From Cronobacter condimenti 1330 (GTDB taxonomy: Bacteria; Pseudomonadota; Gammaproteobacteria; Enterobacterales; Enterobacteriaceae): DNA of 64,000 nucleotides. A model generated the notes under the pieces. That model saw only the letters and a list, made by a program, of their open reading frames with translations, searched no databases and was not told the origin of the DNA. The stretch is taken from NCBI RefSeq assembly GCF_001277255.1, contig NZ_CP012264.1:2294001-2358000 (forward strand). Direction: 5' to 3'. The translations under genes were made by a program, and so were the position numbers. This document shows positions 35,382 through 44,247 of the stretch, one piece after another (the first letter of the stretch is position 1; each line of letters begins with the position of its first letter).

Positions 35382-36143
35382 GTGCACTATCAACCGCAAC
35401 GCGATCTGCTGCAAAATCGAATTATTCTCGTCACTGGCGCCAGCGACGGTATTGGCCGCGAGGCGGCGCTGACTTATGCGCGCTACGGCGCTCACGTGCT
35501 CCTGCTTGGCCGCAATGAAGAAAAATTGCGCGCTGTCGCTCATGAAATCAGCGCGGAAGGACTCGCTGAGGCGTACTGGTTCCTGCTGGATTACGCTACC
35601 GCCACGCCAGACGACTGCCAGCGCCTCGCGCAGGCGATTAGCGAACGCGTGCCACGCCTTGATGGCGTACTGCATAACGCGAGCATCCTGGGAGACATCG
35701 TGCCGATGGATAAACAACGTCCCGATGTGTGGAGCGAGGTCATGCAGGTGAACGTCAACGTCACGTTCTTTTTAACCCAGGCATTGCTGCCGCTGCTGCT
35801 GCAATCGGAAGCCGGATCGCTGGTATTTACGACATCCAGCGTGGGTCGTCAGGGCCGGGCGAACTGGGGCGCTTACGCCGTCTCGAAGTTTGCGACGGAA
35901 GGTATGATGCAGGTTCTCGCCGAAGAGTATCAAAGCCGTCATCTGCGCGTGAATTGCATCAATCCTGGCGGTACGCGCACCAAAATGCGTGCCAGCGCCT
36001 TTCCGACAGAAGATCCAGATAAACTGAAAACCCCCGCCGATCTTATGCCGCTTTACCTGTGGCTGATGGGCGATGACAGCCGCCGCAAAACCGGCATAAG
36101 TTTTGACGCCCAGCCGGGCCGCAAACCGGGGATCGCCGAATGA
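35382..36143 (+). CDS. yciK: YciK, short-chain dehydrogenase/reductase
   Basis: A 253-residue SDR with the cofactor motif Thr-Gly-Ala-Ser-Asp-Gly-Ile-Gly and the catalytic Tyr-x-x-x-Lys (Tyr-Ala-Val-Ser-Lys) behind a Ser of the Phe-Thr-Thr-Ser-Ser segment. Substrate unknown. It starts with GTG and its stop overlaps the btuR start as ATGA, the same arrangement as in E. coli. Confidence 0.93.
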   Translation: MHYQPQRDLLQNRIILVTGASDGIGREAALTYARYGAHVLLLGRNEEKLRAVAHEISAEGLAEAYWFLLDYATATPDDCQRLAQAISERVPRLDGVLHNASILGDIVPMDKQRPDVWSEVMQVNVNVTFFLTQALLPLLLQSEAGSLVFTTSSVGRQGRANWGAYAVSKFATEGMMQVLAEEYQSRHLRVNCINPGGTRTKMRASAFPTEDPDKLKTPADLMPLYLWLMGDDSRRKTGISFDAQPGRKPGIAE

Positions 36144-36730
36144 GTGATGAACGTTACCAGCAGCGCCAGCAGCGTGTAAAAGAGAAAGTCGAGGCGCGCG
36201 TCGCCGCAGCCCAGGAAGAGCGCGGCATCCTTATCGTCTTTACCGGCAACGGGAAAGGTAAAACAACCGCCGCATTCGGTACCGCGACCCGCGCTGTCGG
36301 TCATGGTAGAAAAGCTGCCGTAGTACAATTTATTAAAGGCGAGTGGCCGAACGGCGAACGCAACTTGCTGGAGCCTCACGGGGTAGAGTTCCAGGTCATG
36401 GCGACTGGTTTTACGTGGGACACGCAAAACCGTGAAAGCGACACCGCCGCCTGTCAGGCAGTGTGGCAGCACGGTAAACGCATGCTGGCGGACGCCTCGC
36501 TCGATCTCGTGATTCTGGATGAGCTGACCTATATGGTGGCGTATGACTATCTGGCGCTGGATGAGGTGTTGACAGCCCTGCGTGAACGTCCGGCACATCA
36601 AACAGTCATCATTACGGGCCGTGGCTGCCATCGCGATATTCTGGATATGGCCGACACCGTGAGCGAACTGCGCCCGGTGAAACATGCGTTTGACGCTGGC
36701 ATCAAAGCACAAATCGGCATCGACTATTAA
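36140..36730 (+). CDS. btuR: Cob(I)alamin adenosyltransferase (BtuR/CobA)
   Basis: A 196-residue P-loop adenosyltransferase (Gly-Asn-Gly-Lys-Gly-Lys-Thr-Thr) that transfers the 5'-deoxyadenosyl group from ATP to cob(I)alamin. Length and sequence match E. coli BtuR/CobA. It overlaps yciK by four bases and shares a terminator with convergent rluB. Confidence 0.96.
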   Translation: MSDERYQQRQQRVKEKVEARVAAAQEERGILIVFTGNGKGKTTAAFGTATRAVGHGRKAAVVQFIKGEWPNGERNLLEPHGVEFQVMATGFTWDTQNRESDTAACQAVWQHGKRMLADASLDLVILDELTYMVAYDYLALDEVLTALRERPAHQTVIITGRGCHRDILDMADTVSELRPVKHAFDAGIKAQIGIDY

Positions 36731-36739
36731 CGGCCATAA

Positions 36740-36767
36740 AAAAACGCCCTCATCTGAGGGCGTTTTT
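36740..36767. terminator. Bidirectional terminator between btuR and rluB
   Basis: A 12-bp stem (AAAAACGCCCTC, ATCT loop) with A- and T-runs between two convergent genes. Confidence 0.95.
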
Positions 36768-36768
36768 G

Positions 36769-37827
36769 TTAGTTTCCGCGACCGCCGCCGCCAGAGCGAC
36801 GATTGCCGCTGTTCGGCCGACCGTTGCCAGAAGGGCGTGCAGCGCCGCCTGTGCGAGCACTGCTGCCCGGGCGAGCAGAACCACCGGTGCGAGATGTCCC
36901 GCCTGCGCGGGTGTTTTCAGTCGGGCGCGCGCTGCCTGCCGGACGTGCGGCACCTGTCTGACGTGCAGGGCCAGCCTGGCGCGTACCGCCGGTAGCCTGA
37001 CTGTGGCGCTTAACAGCGCGACGAATCTGGTTGGCCTTCATACGACGGCGATCTTTTTCAACCGCCACTTTACTTGCGGTTTCAGGCGTCAAGCCCACCA
37101 GCTCGCGCAGGTAGTTAGTCTGGGCCAGATCAAGCTCGGTCCAGCCGCCACGCGGCAGGCCTTTCGGCAGCGGGATATCGCCGTAGCGCACGCGGATAAG
37201 ACGACTGACCTGCACGCCGACGGCTTCCCAAAGACGACGCACTTCACGGTTGCGCCCTTCGGTCAGCGTCACGTTATACCACTGGTTAATACCTTCGCCG
37301 CCGCTAAAACGGATGGTTTTAAACGCCGCCGGGCCATCTTCAAGCTGTACGCCGCGAGCAAGATCGCGCAATTTGGCTTCGTCCACCTGGCCGAAGACGC
37401 GCACCGCATATTCGCGCTCCACTTCCTGGCTTGGGTGCATCAGGCGGTTCGCCAGTTCACCATCGGTGGTGAACAGCAGCAGACCACAGGTGTTGACATC
37501 AAGGCGACCGACTGCAATCCAGCGCGCACCGCGCAGTTTCGGCAGACGATCAAAAACGGTTGGGCGGCCTTCCGGATCGCTGCGCGTGCATAGCTCGCCT
37601 TCCGGTTTGTAATAGGCCAGGACGCGGCAGATTTGCTCAACGGACTCTTTAACCGAGATCAGGTGGCCATCAATACGGATTTTCAGGGCGGGCGTAACAT
37701 CAACGCGATCGCCTAAGGTGGCGATTTTGCCATCGACACTGACGCGACCGGCTTCGATCATGGCTTCAATTTCACGGCGGGAGCCATGACCGGCTCGCGC
37801 CAGCACTTTCTGTAACTTTTCGCTCAT
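36769..37827 (-). CDS. rluB: RluB, 23S rRNA pseudouridine synthase
   Basis: A 352-residue enzyme of the RsuA/RluB family that makes pseudouridine 2605 in 23S rRNA. It has an N-terminal S4 RNA-binding domain (about 1-60) and the catalytic motif Gly-Arg-Leu-Asp-Val-Asn-Thr-Cys-Gly-Leu-Leu. The last approximately 80 residues are a low-complexity tail of repeated Ala-Arg-Pro, Gly-Gly and Ser/Thr units ending Gly-Gly-Gly-Gly-Arg-Gly-Asn, probably disordered and RNA-binding. Confidence 0.96.
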   Translation of the reverse strand: MSEKLQKVLARAGHGSRREIEAMIEAGRVSVDGKIATLGDRVDVTPALKIRIDGHLISVKESVEQICRVLAYYKPEGELCTRSDPEGRPTVFDRLPKLRGARWIAVGRLDVNTCGLLLFTTDGELANRLMHPSQEVEREYAVRVFGQVDEAKLRDLARGVQLEDGPAAFKTIRFSGGEGINQWYNVTLTEGRNREVRRLWEAVGVQVSRLIRVRYGDIPLPKGLPRGGWTELDLAQTNYLRELVGLTPETASKVAVEKDRRRMKANQIRRAVKRHSQATGGTRQAGPARQTGAARPAGSARPTENTRAGGTSRTGGSARPGSSARTGGAARPSGNGRPNSGNRRSGGGGRGN

Positions 37828-37941
37828 GGAGCTTCCTTCAGGTGTCGCCTTCCCAGGCGTCGAACAGGATAACCGGGATGGGGCGCGCCAGGTTCCGGCC
37901 GCCCCCCGATTTCAGGCCGCGTAGTATAGCGGTAAGCACTC

Positions 37942-38562
37942 TCACAGGAAAGGCTTAACATCCCCTACGCCCTCGCGCAGTACAACCGGCGCATCGTCAG
38001 TCAGATCAACCACCGTGGTCGGCTGCTGGCCGAGATAACCGCCGTGGATAATCAGGTCTACCTGTTTTTCCAGGCGATCTTTGATTTCATCCGGGTCGGA
38101 CTCGGTAAATTCACTGCCCGGCAGCATCAGCGAGGTAGAAAGCATCGGCTCGTCGAGCGCTTCAAGCAGTGCGAGCGCGATAGGATTCGACGGCACGCGA
38201 AGCCCGATAGTCTTACGCTTCTCCTGCAACAGACGGCGCGGCACCTCTTTGGTGCCTTTAAGAATAAAGGTGTAATTACCCGGCGTGTTGTTTTTGATAA
38301 GACGGAACGCCACGTTATCCACATACGAATAAGTCGACAGCTCAGACAGATCGCGACACATCAGCGTAAAGTTATGGCCATCCGGCAGGTCACGGATGCG
38401 GCAGATGCGCTCCATAGCCCCTTTATCTTCAAGCTTACAGCCGAGCGCGTAGCCGGAATCGGTCGGATAGACAATGACGCCGCCCTTACGCACAATTTCC
38501 ACCGCCTGTTTGATAAGACGCGGCTGTGGGTTGTCCGGGTGGATATAGAAAAATTGACTCAT
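37942..38562 (-). CDS. yciO: YciO, Sua5/YrdC/YciO family protein
   Basis: A 206-residue protein of the Sua5/YciO/YrdC family, with the Tyr-Pro-Thr-Asp-Ser-Gly-Tyr-Ala segment near residue 35. YciO is related to the threonylcarbamoyl-AMP synthase TsaC, but its own role is unsettled. It overlaps the rnm stop by four bases, so they form a coupled pair. Confidence 0.94.
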   Translation of the reverse strand: MSQFFYIHPDNPQPRLIKQAVEIVRKGGVIVYPTDSGYALGCKLEDKGAMERICRIRDLPDGHNFTLMCRDLSELSTYSYVDNVAFRLIKNNTPGNYTFILKGTKEVPRRLLQEKRKTIGLRVPSNPIALALLEALDEPMLSTSLMLPGSEFTESDPDEIKDRLEKQVDLIIHGGYLGQQPTTVVDLTDDAPVVLREGVGDVKPFL

Positions 38563-39437
38563 ACTGCCCCCTCTTTACTCAGTTCCGGCGACCAGCGTTG
38601 CCAGACGGGCGTTAACCCTTCCGGCAGCCACAGCCTGCGCCCCAGTTCAATCCAGGGGCACGGCTGATGGAAATCCGATCCCTGCGACGCCAGCAGCCCA
38701 TACTGTCCGGCGTAGCTTGCAAGCTGACTGCGCTCATTGGGCGCCTGCTGGCACTGGGCCACTTCCATGGCATCGCCGCCCGCCTGTGCGAAAACGTTCA
38801 GCAGGCGTTTGAGCCATTTGGCGCTCAGTTGATAACGCCCCGGATGGGCGACAACCGCCAGTCCGCCAGAATGATGAATTACATCAATAGCTTGTTCTAT
38901 TGTACACCACTGGGGAGGAACATAACCGGTTTTCCCTCGCGCCAGATAATGTTTGAACACATCCGCCATATTATTCGCGCGCCCGTCTTCAATCAAAAAA
39001 CGTGCGAAATGCCCGCGCGTAACCATACCGCCAGCCGCCAGCCGACGCGCGCCTTCCAGCGCGCCGGGAATGCGCGCTTTCTCCAGCCGTTCGGCGATCA
39101 TTTCGGCTCGCTGCGTGCGGCGCTGCGCCTGCGCCTCCAGAAACGCCACCATTTCTGGGTGCGTAATATCTATCCCCAGACCGACGATATGGATTTCATG
39201 GTTTTCCCAGAGCGTGGAAATTTCAACGCCGTCGATGAGTCTTAGCGCAAGCCCGGCGCGGGCTATCTCCTGATGCGCGGCAGGCAGCCCGGCGGTCGTG
39301 TCATGATCGGTTATCGCGAGCGTATGAATGCCCATGTCGACCGCGCGATGCACCAATGCCGCCGGTGAAAGCAGGCCGTCCGAGGCGGTTGTGTGGCTGT
39401 GCAGGTCGTAAATAATCGCTGATTCAGGTTCGCTCAA
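38559..39437 (-). CDS. rnm: Rnm (YciV), PHP-domain 5'-3' exoribonuclease
   Basis: A 292-residue PHP-domain phosphoesterase. Metal-binding motifs are present: Asp-Leu-His-Ser-His-Thr-Thr-Ala-Ser-Asp-Gly near the start, Thr-Asp-His-Asp-Thr, and Gly-Val-Glu-Ile-Ser. E. coli YciV (RNase AM/Rnm) trims 5' ends of rRNA and removes short oligonucleotides. It is upstream of yciO and divergent from the trp operon. Confidence 0.94.
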   Translation of the reverse strand: MSEPESAIIYDLHSHTTASDGLLSPAALVHRAVDMGIHTLAITDHDTTAGLPAAHQEIARAGLALRLIDGVEISTLWENHEIHIVGLGIDITHPEMVAFLEAQAQRRTQRAEMIAERLEKARIPGALEGARRLAAGGMVTRGHFARFLIEDGRANNMADVFKHYLARGKTGYVPPQWCTIEQAIDVIHHSGGLAVVAHPGRYQLSAKWLKRLLNVFAQAGGDAMEVAQCQQAPNERSQLASYAGQYGLLASQGSDFHQPCPWIELGRRLWLPEGLTPVWQRWSPELSKEGAV

Positions 39438-39513
39438 AACGGCTCCAGTGGCTAAGGTCTTTTATATCGTCTTGCTCATCATAACGGTTTGTGGAAATTA
39501 TCAAAAATCAGTG

Positions 39514-39545
39514 TTGACATTCCCGCCATGAACCAGTTAACTAGT
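39514..39545 (+). promoter_or_regulatory. trp promoter and TrpR operator
   Basis: A consensus -35 TTGACA (39514-39519) is followed, 17 bases on, by -10 TTAACT (39537-39542). The TrpR operator ACCAGTTAACTAGT (39532-39545) overlaps the -10 element; it differs by one base from the symmetric core ACTAGTTAACTAGT I recall for E. coli. Confidence 0.9.
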
Positions 39546-39577
39546 ACGCAAGTTCACACGAAGAAGGTATCTGAAAA

Positions 39578-39622
39578 ATGACGCATTATTTCTCTCTGCA
39601 TGGCTGGTGGCGTACCTCCTGA
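39578..39622 (+). CDS. trpL: trp operon leader peptide
   Basis: A 14-residue peptide: Met-Thr-His-Tyr-Phe-Ser-Leu-His-Gly-Trp-Trp-Arg-Thr-Ser. The tandem Trp codons at positions 10-11 match E. coli trpL in place and let ribosome stalling under tryptophan shortage choose the antiterminator. The first eight residues differ from the E. coli leader while the Gly-Trp-Trp-Arg-Thr-Ser end is conserved. Confidence 0.95.
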   Translation: MTHYFSLHGWWRTS

Positions 39623-39691
39623 TCCCGGGCGGTATCTTTACCTGTGCGCAAGCAATCAGATACCCGGCCCGCTCAGTGCGGGCTTTTTTTT
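39600..39691 (+). promoter_or_regulatory. trp attenuator
   Basis: Alternative pairings are visible. Segment 2 (GGGCGGTATC, 39627-39636) can pair with segment 3 (GATACCCGGCCC, 39659-39670) as the antiterminator. Segments 3 and 4 form the terminator at 39667-39691. Confidence 0.9.
39667..39691 (+). terminator. trp attenuator terminator hairpin
   Basis: A 6-bp stem GCCCGC/GCGGGC with a TCAGT loop is followed by eight T residues, ending 25 bases ahead of trpE. Confidence 0.93.
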
Positions 39692-39715
39692 GAACACAAA
39701 ACAGAGATGCAGACC

Positions 39716-41278
39716 ATGCAAACAGAAAAACCGGCACTCGAACTGCTTACCTGCGATGGCCTTTATCGCGAAAACCCGACCGCACTCTTCCACCAGTTGT
39801 GCGGCGCGCGTCCGGCAACGTTATTGCTGGAGTCGGCGGATATCGACAGCAAAGACGATCTGAAAAGCTTGCTGCTGGTTGATAGCGCCCTGCGCATTAC
39901 CGCATATGGTGACACTGTCACTATTGACGCACTGAGCGCTAACGGCGCATCGCTTCTGGCACTGCTTGATAACACCCTGCCGGAGACAATTACGGTTGAA
40001 GCCCGCCCGCAGAGCCGCACGCTGCGCTTCCCGCCGGTGAGTGCACTGCTGGATGAAGACGCACGCCTGTGTTCATTATCGGTGTTTGACGCCTTCCGGC
40101 TGTTACAGAATCTGGTCACGCTGCCACAGGACGAGCGCGAAGCGATGTTCTTTGGTGGGCTGTTCGCCTATGACCTGGTCGCCGGTTTTGAAGCCTTACC
40201 TCCGCTTTCACACAATAACAGCTGCCCGGATTACTGCTTTTACCTTGCGGAAACGCTGCTGGTTATCGATCACCAGACGCGCACCACCCGCATTCAGGCG
40301 AGCCTGTTTACGCCAGATGAAGCGGAACGTGCGCGACTTTGCGAACGTCTTGCCCGCATCCAGCTTCAGTTGCAGGAGCTGCCCGCGCCGCTGCCGGTCG
40401 ATTCCGTGCCGCAAATGCGCTGCGAGTGCAGCCAGAGCGATGAAGAGTTCGGCGCGGTCGTGCGCGAGATGCAAAAAGCGATTCGCGCAGGCGAGATTTT
40501 CCAGGTCGTGCCGTCACGCCGCTTCAGCCTGCCCTGCCCGTCGCCGCTCGCGGCTTATGACACGCTGAAGAAGAGCAACCCGAGCCCGTACATGTTCTTT
40601 ATGCAGGACAGCGAATTCGCGCTTTTCGGGGCCTCGCCGGAAAGCTCGCTTAAATATGACGCAGACTCGCGCCAGATTGAGATCTACCCGATTGCCGGTA
40701 CGCGCCCGCGCGGGCGTCGCGCAGACGGGTCGCTCGACCGCGATCTCGACAGCCGCATCGAACTTGACATGCGCACCGACCATAAAGAGCTGTCTGAACA
40801 TCTGATGCTGGTGGATCTGGCGCGTAACGATCTGGCACGGATTTGTACGCCAGGCAGCCGTTACGTCGCAGATTTAACCAAAGTGGATCGTTATTCCTTT
40901 GTGATGCATCTGGTTTCCCGCGTGGTGGGTGAACTGCGCCACGATCTCGACGTTCTGCATGCCTATCGCGCTTGCATGAACATGGGCACGCTGAGCGGCG
41001 CGCCGAAAGTCCGTGCGATGCAGCTTATCGCCGAGGCAGAAGGTCAGCGGCGCGGGAGCTACGGCGGCGCAGTGGGTTACTTTACCGGCCACGGCGATCT
41101 CGATACCTGCATTGTTATCCGCTCCGCGTGGGTAGAGAACGGCATCGCCACGGTGCAGGCTGGCGCGGGCGTAGTGCTTGACTCCGTCCCGCAATCCGAA
41201 GCTGACGAAACCCGTAATAAAGCCCGCGCGGTACTGCGCGCCATCGCCGCTGCCCATCACGCACAGGAGACTTTCTGA
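39716..41278 (+). CDS. trpE: TrpE, anthranilate synthase component I
   Basis: A 520-residue subunit, same length as E. coli TrpE, which makes anthranilate from chorismate with ammonia from TrpG. The feedback-inhibition Leu-Leu-Glu-Ser motif is at about residues 38-41 (Leu-Leu-Leu-Glu-Ser-Ala-Asp). The start at 39716 matches the family; an ATG at 39707 is in frame but three codons longer. Its stop overlaps the trpGD start as TGATG, giving coupled translation. Confidence 0.98.
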   Translation: MQTEKPALELLTCDGLYRENPTALFHQLCGARPATLLLESADIDSKDDLKSLLLVDSALRITAYGDTVTIDALSANGASLLALLDNTLPETITVEARPQSRTLRFPPVSALLDEDARLCSLSVFDAFRLLQNLVTLPQDEREAMFFGGLFAYDLVAGFEALPPLSHNNSCPDYCFYLAETLLVIDHQTRTTRIQASLFTPDEAERARLCERLARIQLQLQELPAPLPVDSVPQMRCECSQSDEEFGAVVREMQKAIRAGEIFQVVPSRRFSLPCPSPLAAYDTLKKSNPSPYMFFMQDSEFALFGASPESSLKYDADSRQIEIYPIAGTRPRGRRADGSLDRDLDSRIELDMRTDHKELSEHLMLVDLARNDLARICTPGSRYVADLTKVDRYSFVMHLVSRVVGELRHDLDVLHAYRACMNMGTLSGAPKVRAMQLIAEAEGQRRGSYGGAVGYFTGHGDLDTCIVIRSAWVENGIATVQAGAGVVLDSVPQSEADETRNKARAVLRAIAAAHHAQETF

Positions 41279-42873
41279 TGGCCGACATTCTGCTGCTCGA
41301 TAATATTGACTCCTTTACTTACAACCTGGCAGACCAGCTGCGCGCGAACGGCCATAACGTGGTGATTTACCGCAACCATATTCCGGCCCAGACGCTGATT
41401 GAGCGTCTCGCGACCATGCACAACCCGGTGCTGATGCTCTCGCCAGGCCCGGGCGCGCCGTCTGAGGCGGGCTGTATGCCGGAGTTGCTGACACGCCTGC
41501 GTGGCAAACTGCCAATCATTGGTATCTGTCTCGGCCACCAGGCGATTGTGGAAGCCTATGGCGGCTATGTGGGCCAGGCGGGTGAAATTCTGCATGGCAA
41601 AGCCTCCAGCATCGAACATGACGGTCAGGCGATGTTCAGCGGGCTGATGAATCCATTGCCGGTGGCACGCTACCACTCGCTGGTCGGCAGCGATATTCCC
41701 GCAGGGCTTACCGTCAACGCGCATTTCAACGGTATGGTGATGGCGGTTCGCCATGATGCCGACCGCGTGTGCGGCTTTCAGTTTCACCCCGAATCGATTC
41801 TTACCACCCAGGGTGCCCGCCTGCTGGAGCAGACGCTCGCCTGGGCGCAGACCCGCGCCGAGCAGCAAAACAGCGTGCAGCCGATCCTTGAGAAACTCTA
41901 CCAGGCGGAAGTGTTAACCCTGGAGGAGAGCCACCAGCTCTTTAGCGCTGTAGTGCGCGGCGAACTGAAGCCGGAACAACTGGCGGCCGCGCTGGTCAGC
42001 ATGAAAGTGCGTGGCGAGCATCCGGTGGAAATTGCCGGCGCCGCGAGCGCTCTCCTGGAGAATGCCGCGCCCTTCCCGCGCCCGGATTATGCATTTGCCG
42101 ATATCGTGGGTACCGGCGGCGACGGCAGCAATAGCATTAATATTTCAACCGCCAGCGCGTTTGTGGCCGCCGCCGTAGGGCTGAAAGTCGCCAAACATGG
42201 CAACCGTAGCGTCTCAAGCCGCTCGGGTTCCTCCGATCTGCTTGCCGCCTTTGGGATTAACCTTGAGATGAACGCCGATGCCTCGCGCAAGGCGCTGGAT
42301 GAACTGGGCGTTTGCTTTTTGTTCGCGCCGAAATACCACACCGGCTTTCGCCATGCTATGCCGGTGCGCCAGCAGCTGAAAACCCGCACGCTGTTTAACG
42401 TACTCGGACCGTTGATCAACCCGGCGCATCCGCCGCTGGCGCTGATTGGCGTCTACAGTCCTGAGCTGGTGCTGCCGATTGCTGAAACCCTGCGTGTACT
42501 CGGTTACCAACGCGCGGCGGTCGTGCACAGCGGCGGCATGGATGAAGTGTCGCTGCATGCACCGACGCAGGTGGCGGAGCTGCGTGAGGGCGAGATAGTC
42601 AGCTATCAGTTAACCGCCTCTGACTTCGGTCTTGAGCCTTATGCGCAGGCCGATCTGGCGGGCGGCACGCCGGAAGAAAACCGTGACATTCTGAGCCGCC
42701 TGTTACAAGGTAAAGGCGAGCGCGCTCACGAGGCCGCCGTGGCCGCCAATGTCGCGATGCTGATGCGTCTGCACGGCAAAGAGGATTTACAGGCCAATGT
42801 GCGCAATGTGCTTGAGGTGCTGCGCAGCGGCGCCGCTTATGACCGCGTAACCGCACTGGCAGCGAGAGGATAA
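41278..42873 (+). CDS. trpD: TrpGD, anthranilate synthase glutaminase / anthranilate phosphoribosyltransferase
   Basis: A 531-residue bifunctional fusion. The N-terminal class I glutamine amidotransferase domain (about 1-195) has the Gly-Ile-Cys-Leu-Gly-His nucleophile and His-Pro-Glu. The phosphoribosyltransferase domain (about 200-531) has Gly-Thr-Gly-Gly-Asp and Lys-His-Gly-Asn-Arg. The TrpG-TrpD fusion is usual for enterobacteria. Confidence 0.98.
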   Translation: MADILLLDNIDSFTYNLADQLRANGHNVVIYRNHIPAQTLIERLATMHNPVLMLSPGPGAPSEAGCMPELLTRLRGKLPIIGICLGHQAIVEAYGGYVGQAGEILHGKASSIEHDGQAMFSGLMNPLPVARYHSLVGSDIPAGLTVNAHFNGMVMAVRHDADRVCGFQFHPESILTTQGARLLEQTLAWAQTRAEQQNSVQPILEKLYQAEVLTLEESHQLFSAVVRGELKPEQLAAALVSMKVRGEHPVEIAGAASALLENAAPFPRPDYAFADIVGTGGDGSNSINISTASAFVAAAVGLKVAKHGNRSVSSRSGSSDLLAAFGINLEMNADASRKALDELGVCFLFAPKYHTGFRHAMPVRQQLKTRTLFNVLGPLINPAHPPLALIGVYSPELVLPIAETLRVLGYQRAAVVHSGGMDEVSLHAPTQVAELREGEIVSYQLTASDFGLEPYAQADLAGGTPEENRDILSRLLQGKGERAHEAAVAANVAMLMRLHGKEDLQANVRNVLEVLRSGAAYDRVTALAARG

Positions 42874-42876
42874 AAG

Positions 42877-44235
42877 ATGGAAACCGTTTTAGCGAAAATC
42901 GTCGCCGATAAAGCGCGCTGGGTGGAAGCCCGTAAGGCACAGCAGCCGCTGGCGAGTTTTCAGAATGATGTCGTGCCAGCCGGCCGCCGCTTTTATGATG
43001 CGCTGCATGGCGCCCGCACTGCGTTTATCCTGGAGTGCAAAAAAGCGTCGCCATCCAAAGGCGTGATCCGCGACGATTTCGACCCGGCGCGTATCGCGCA
43101 GGTATATAAGCATCACGCCTCGGCCATATCGGTGCTCACGGACGAGAAATATTTCCAGGGCAGCTTTGATTTCCTGCCTGTCGTGAGCGCCATTGCTCCC
43201 CAGCCGGTGCTCTGCAAAGACTTTATTATCGACCCTTATCAGATTTACCTGGCGCGCTTTTACCAGGCAGACGCCTGCCTGCTGATGCTTTCGGTGCTGG
43301 ATGATGACCAGTATCGCCAGCTGGCGGCAGTGGCCCATAGCCTCAGCATGGGCGTGCTGACGGAAGTCAGCAATGAAGAAGAACTGGAGCGCGCCATTCG
43401 TCTGGAAGCAAAAGTGGTGGGTATCAATAACCGCGACCTGCGCGATCTCTCTATTGACCTTAATCGCACCCGCGAACTGGCGCCGCGGCTTGGCGCTGGC
43501 GTGACGGTAATCAGCGAATCCGGCATTCATACCTATGGTCAGGTCCGTGAGTTGAGTCGTTTCGCTAATGGCTTTCTGATTGGCTCCGCGCTGATGGAGC
43601 ATGACGATTTAGACCTGGCCGTTCGTCAGGTGCTGCTTGGCGAAAACAAAGTGTGCGGACTGACCCGCGCACAAGATGCGCAGCGCGCTTTTGAAGCGGG
43701 TGCCGTTTTCGGCGGGCTGATTTTCGTCCCCTCGTCGCCCCGCGCCATTAACGATGACCAAGCCCGTGCGGTGATTGCCGCCGCCCCGCTGCGCTATGTC
43801 GGGGTGTTCCGCGATGCGCCACTTGAGGACGTCGTCGCCAAAGCAAAGGGGTTGTCACTGGCCGCCGTCCAGCTTCATGGCGACGAAGACCAGACCTATA
43901 TCAGCGCCCTTCGCGCCAGCCTGCCGGAAACGACGGGTATCTGGAAAGCGCAAAGCGTCAGCCATGTGCTCCCAACCCGCAATCTTCAGTATGTTGACCG
44001 TTACGTGCTGGATAACGGCCAGGGCGGGAGCGGCGCGCGTTTCGACTGGTCGCTACTGGAAGGCGAGACGCTTGATAACGTCATGCTGGCGGGTGGACTC
44101 GGCGCAGATAACTGCGTGCAGGCCGCACAGCTTGGCTGCGCGGGACTTGATTTTAACTCCGGAGTGGAGAGCGCACCGGGCATAAAAGACAGCGAAAAAC
44201 TGGCGGCGGTCTTCAGAACCCTGCGGGCTTACTAA
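42877..44235 (+). CDS. trpC: TrpCF, indole-3-glycerol phosphate synthase / phosphoribosylanthranilate isomerase
   Basis: A 452-residue fusion of two TIM barrels: indole-3-glycerol phosphate synthase (about 1-255, with Glu-Cys-Lys-Lys-Ala-Ser-Pro-Ser) and phosphoribosylanthranilate isomerase (about 256-452, with Lys-Val-Cys-Gly-Leu). It covers the third and fourth steps of tryptophan synthesis. Starts three bases after trpGD. Confidence 0.98.
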   Translation: METVLAKIVADKARWVEARKAQQPLASFQNDVVPAGRRFYDALHGARTAFILECKKASPSKGVIRDDFDPARIAQVYKHHASAISVLTDEKYFQGSFDFLPVVSAIAPQPVLCKDFIIDPYQIYLARFYQADACLLMLSVLDDDQYRQLAAVAHSLSMGVLTEVSNEEELERAIRLEAKVVGINNRDLRDLSIDLNRTRELAPRLGAGVTVISESGIHTYGQVRELSRFANGFLIGSALMEHDDLDLAVRQVLLGENKVCGLTRAQDAQRAFEAGAVFGGLIFVPSSPRAINDDQARAVIAAAPLRYVGVFRDAPLEDVVAKAKGLSLAAVQLHGDEDQTYISALRASLPETTGIWKAQSVSHVLPTRNLQYVDRYVLDNGQGGSGARFDWSLLEGETLDNVMLAGGLGADNCVQAAQLGCAGLDFNSGVESAPGIKDSEKLAAVFRTLRAY

Positions 44236-44247
44236 AGGAAAAAGATG

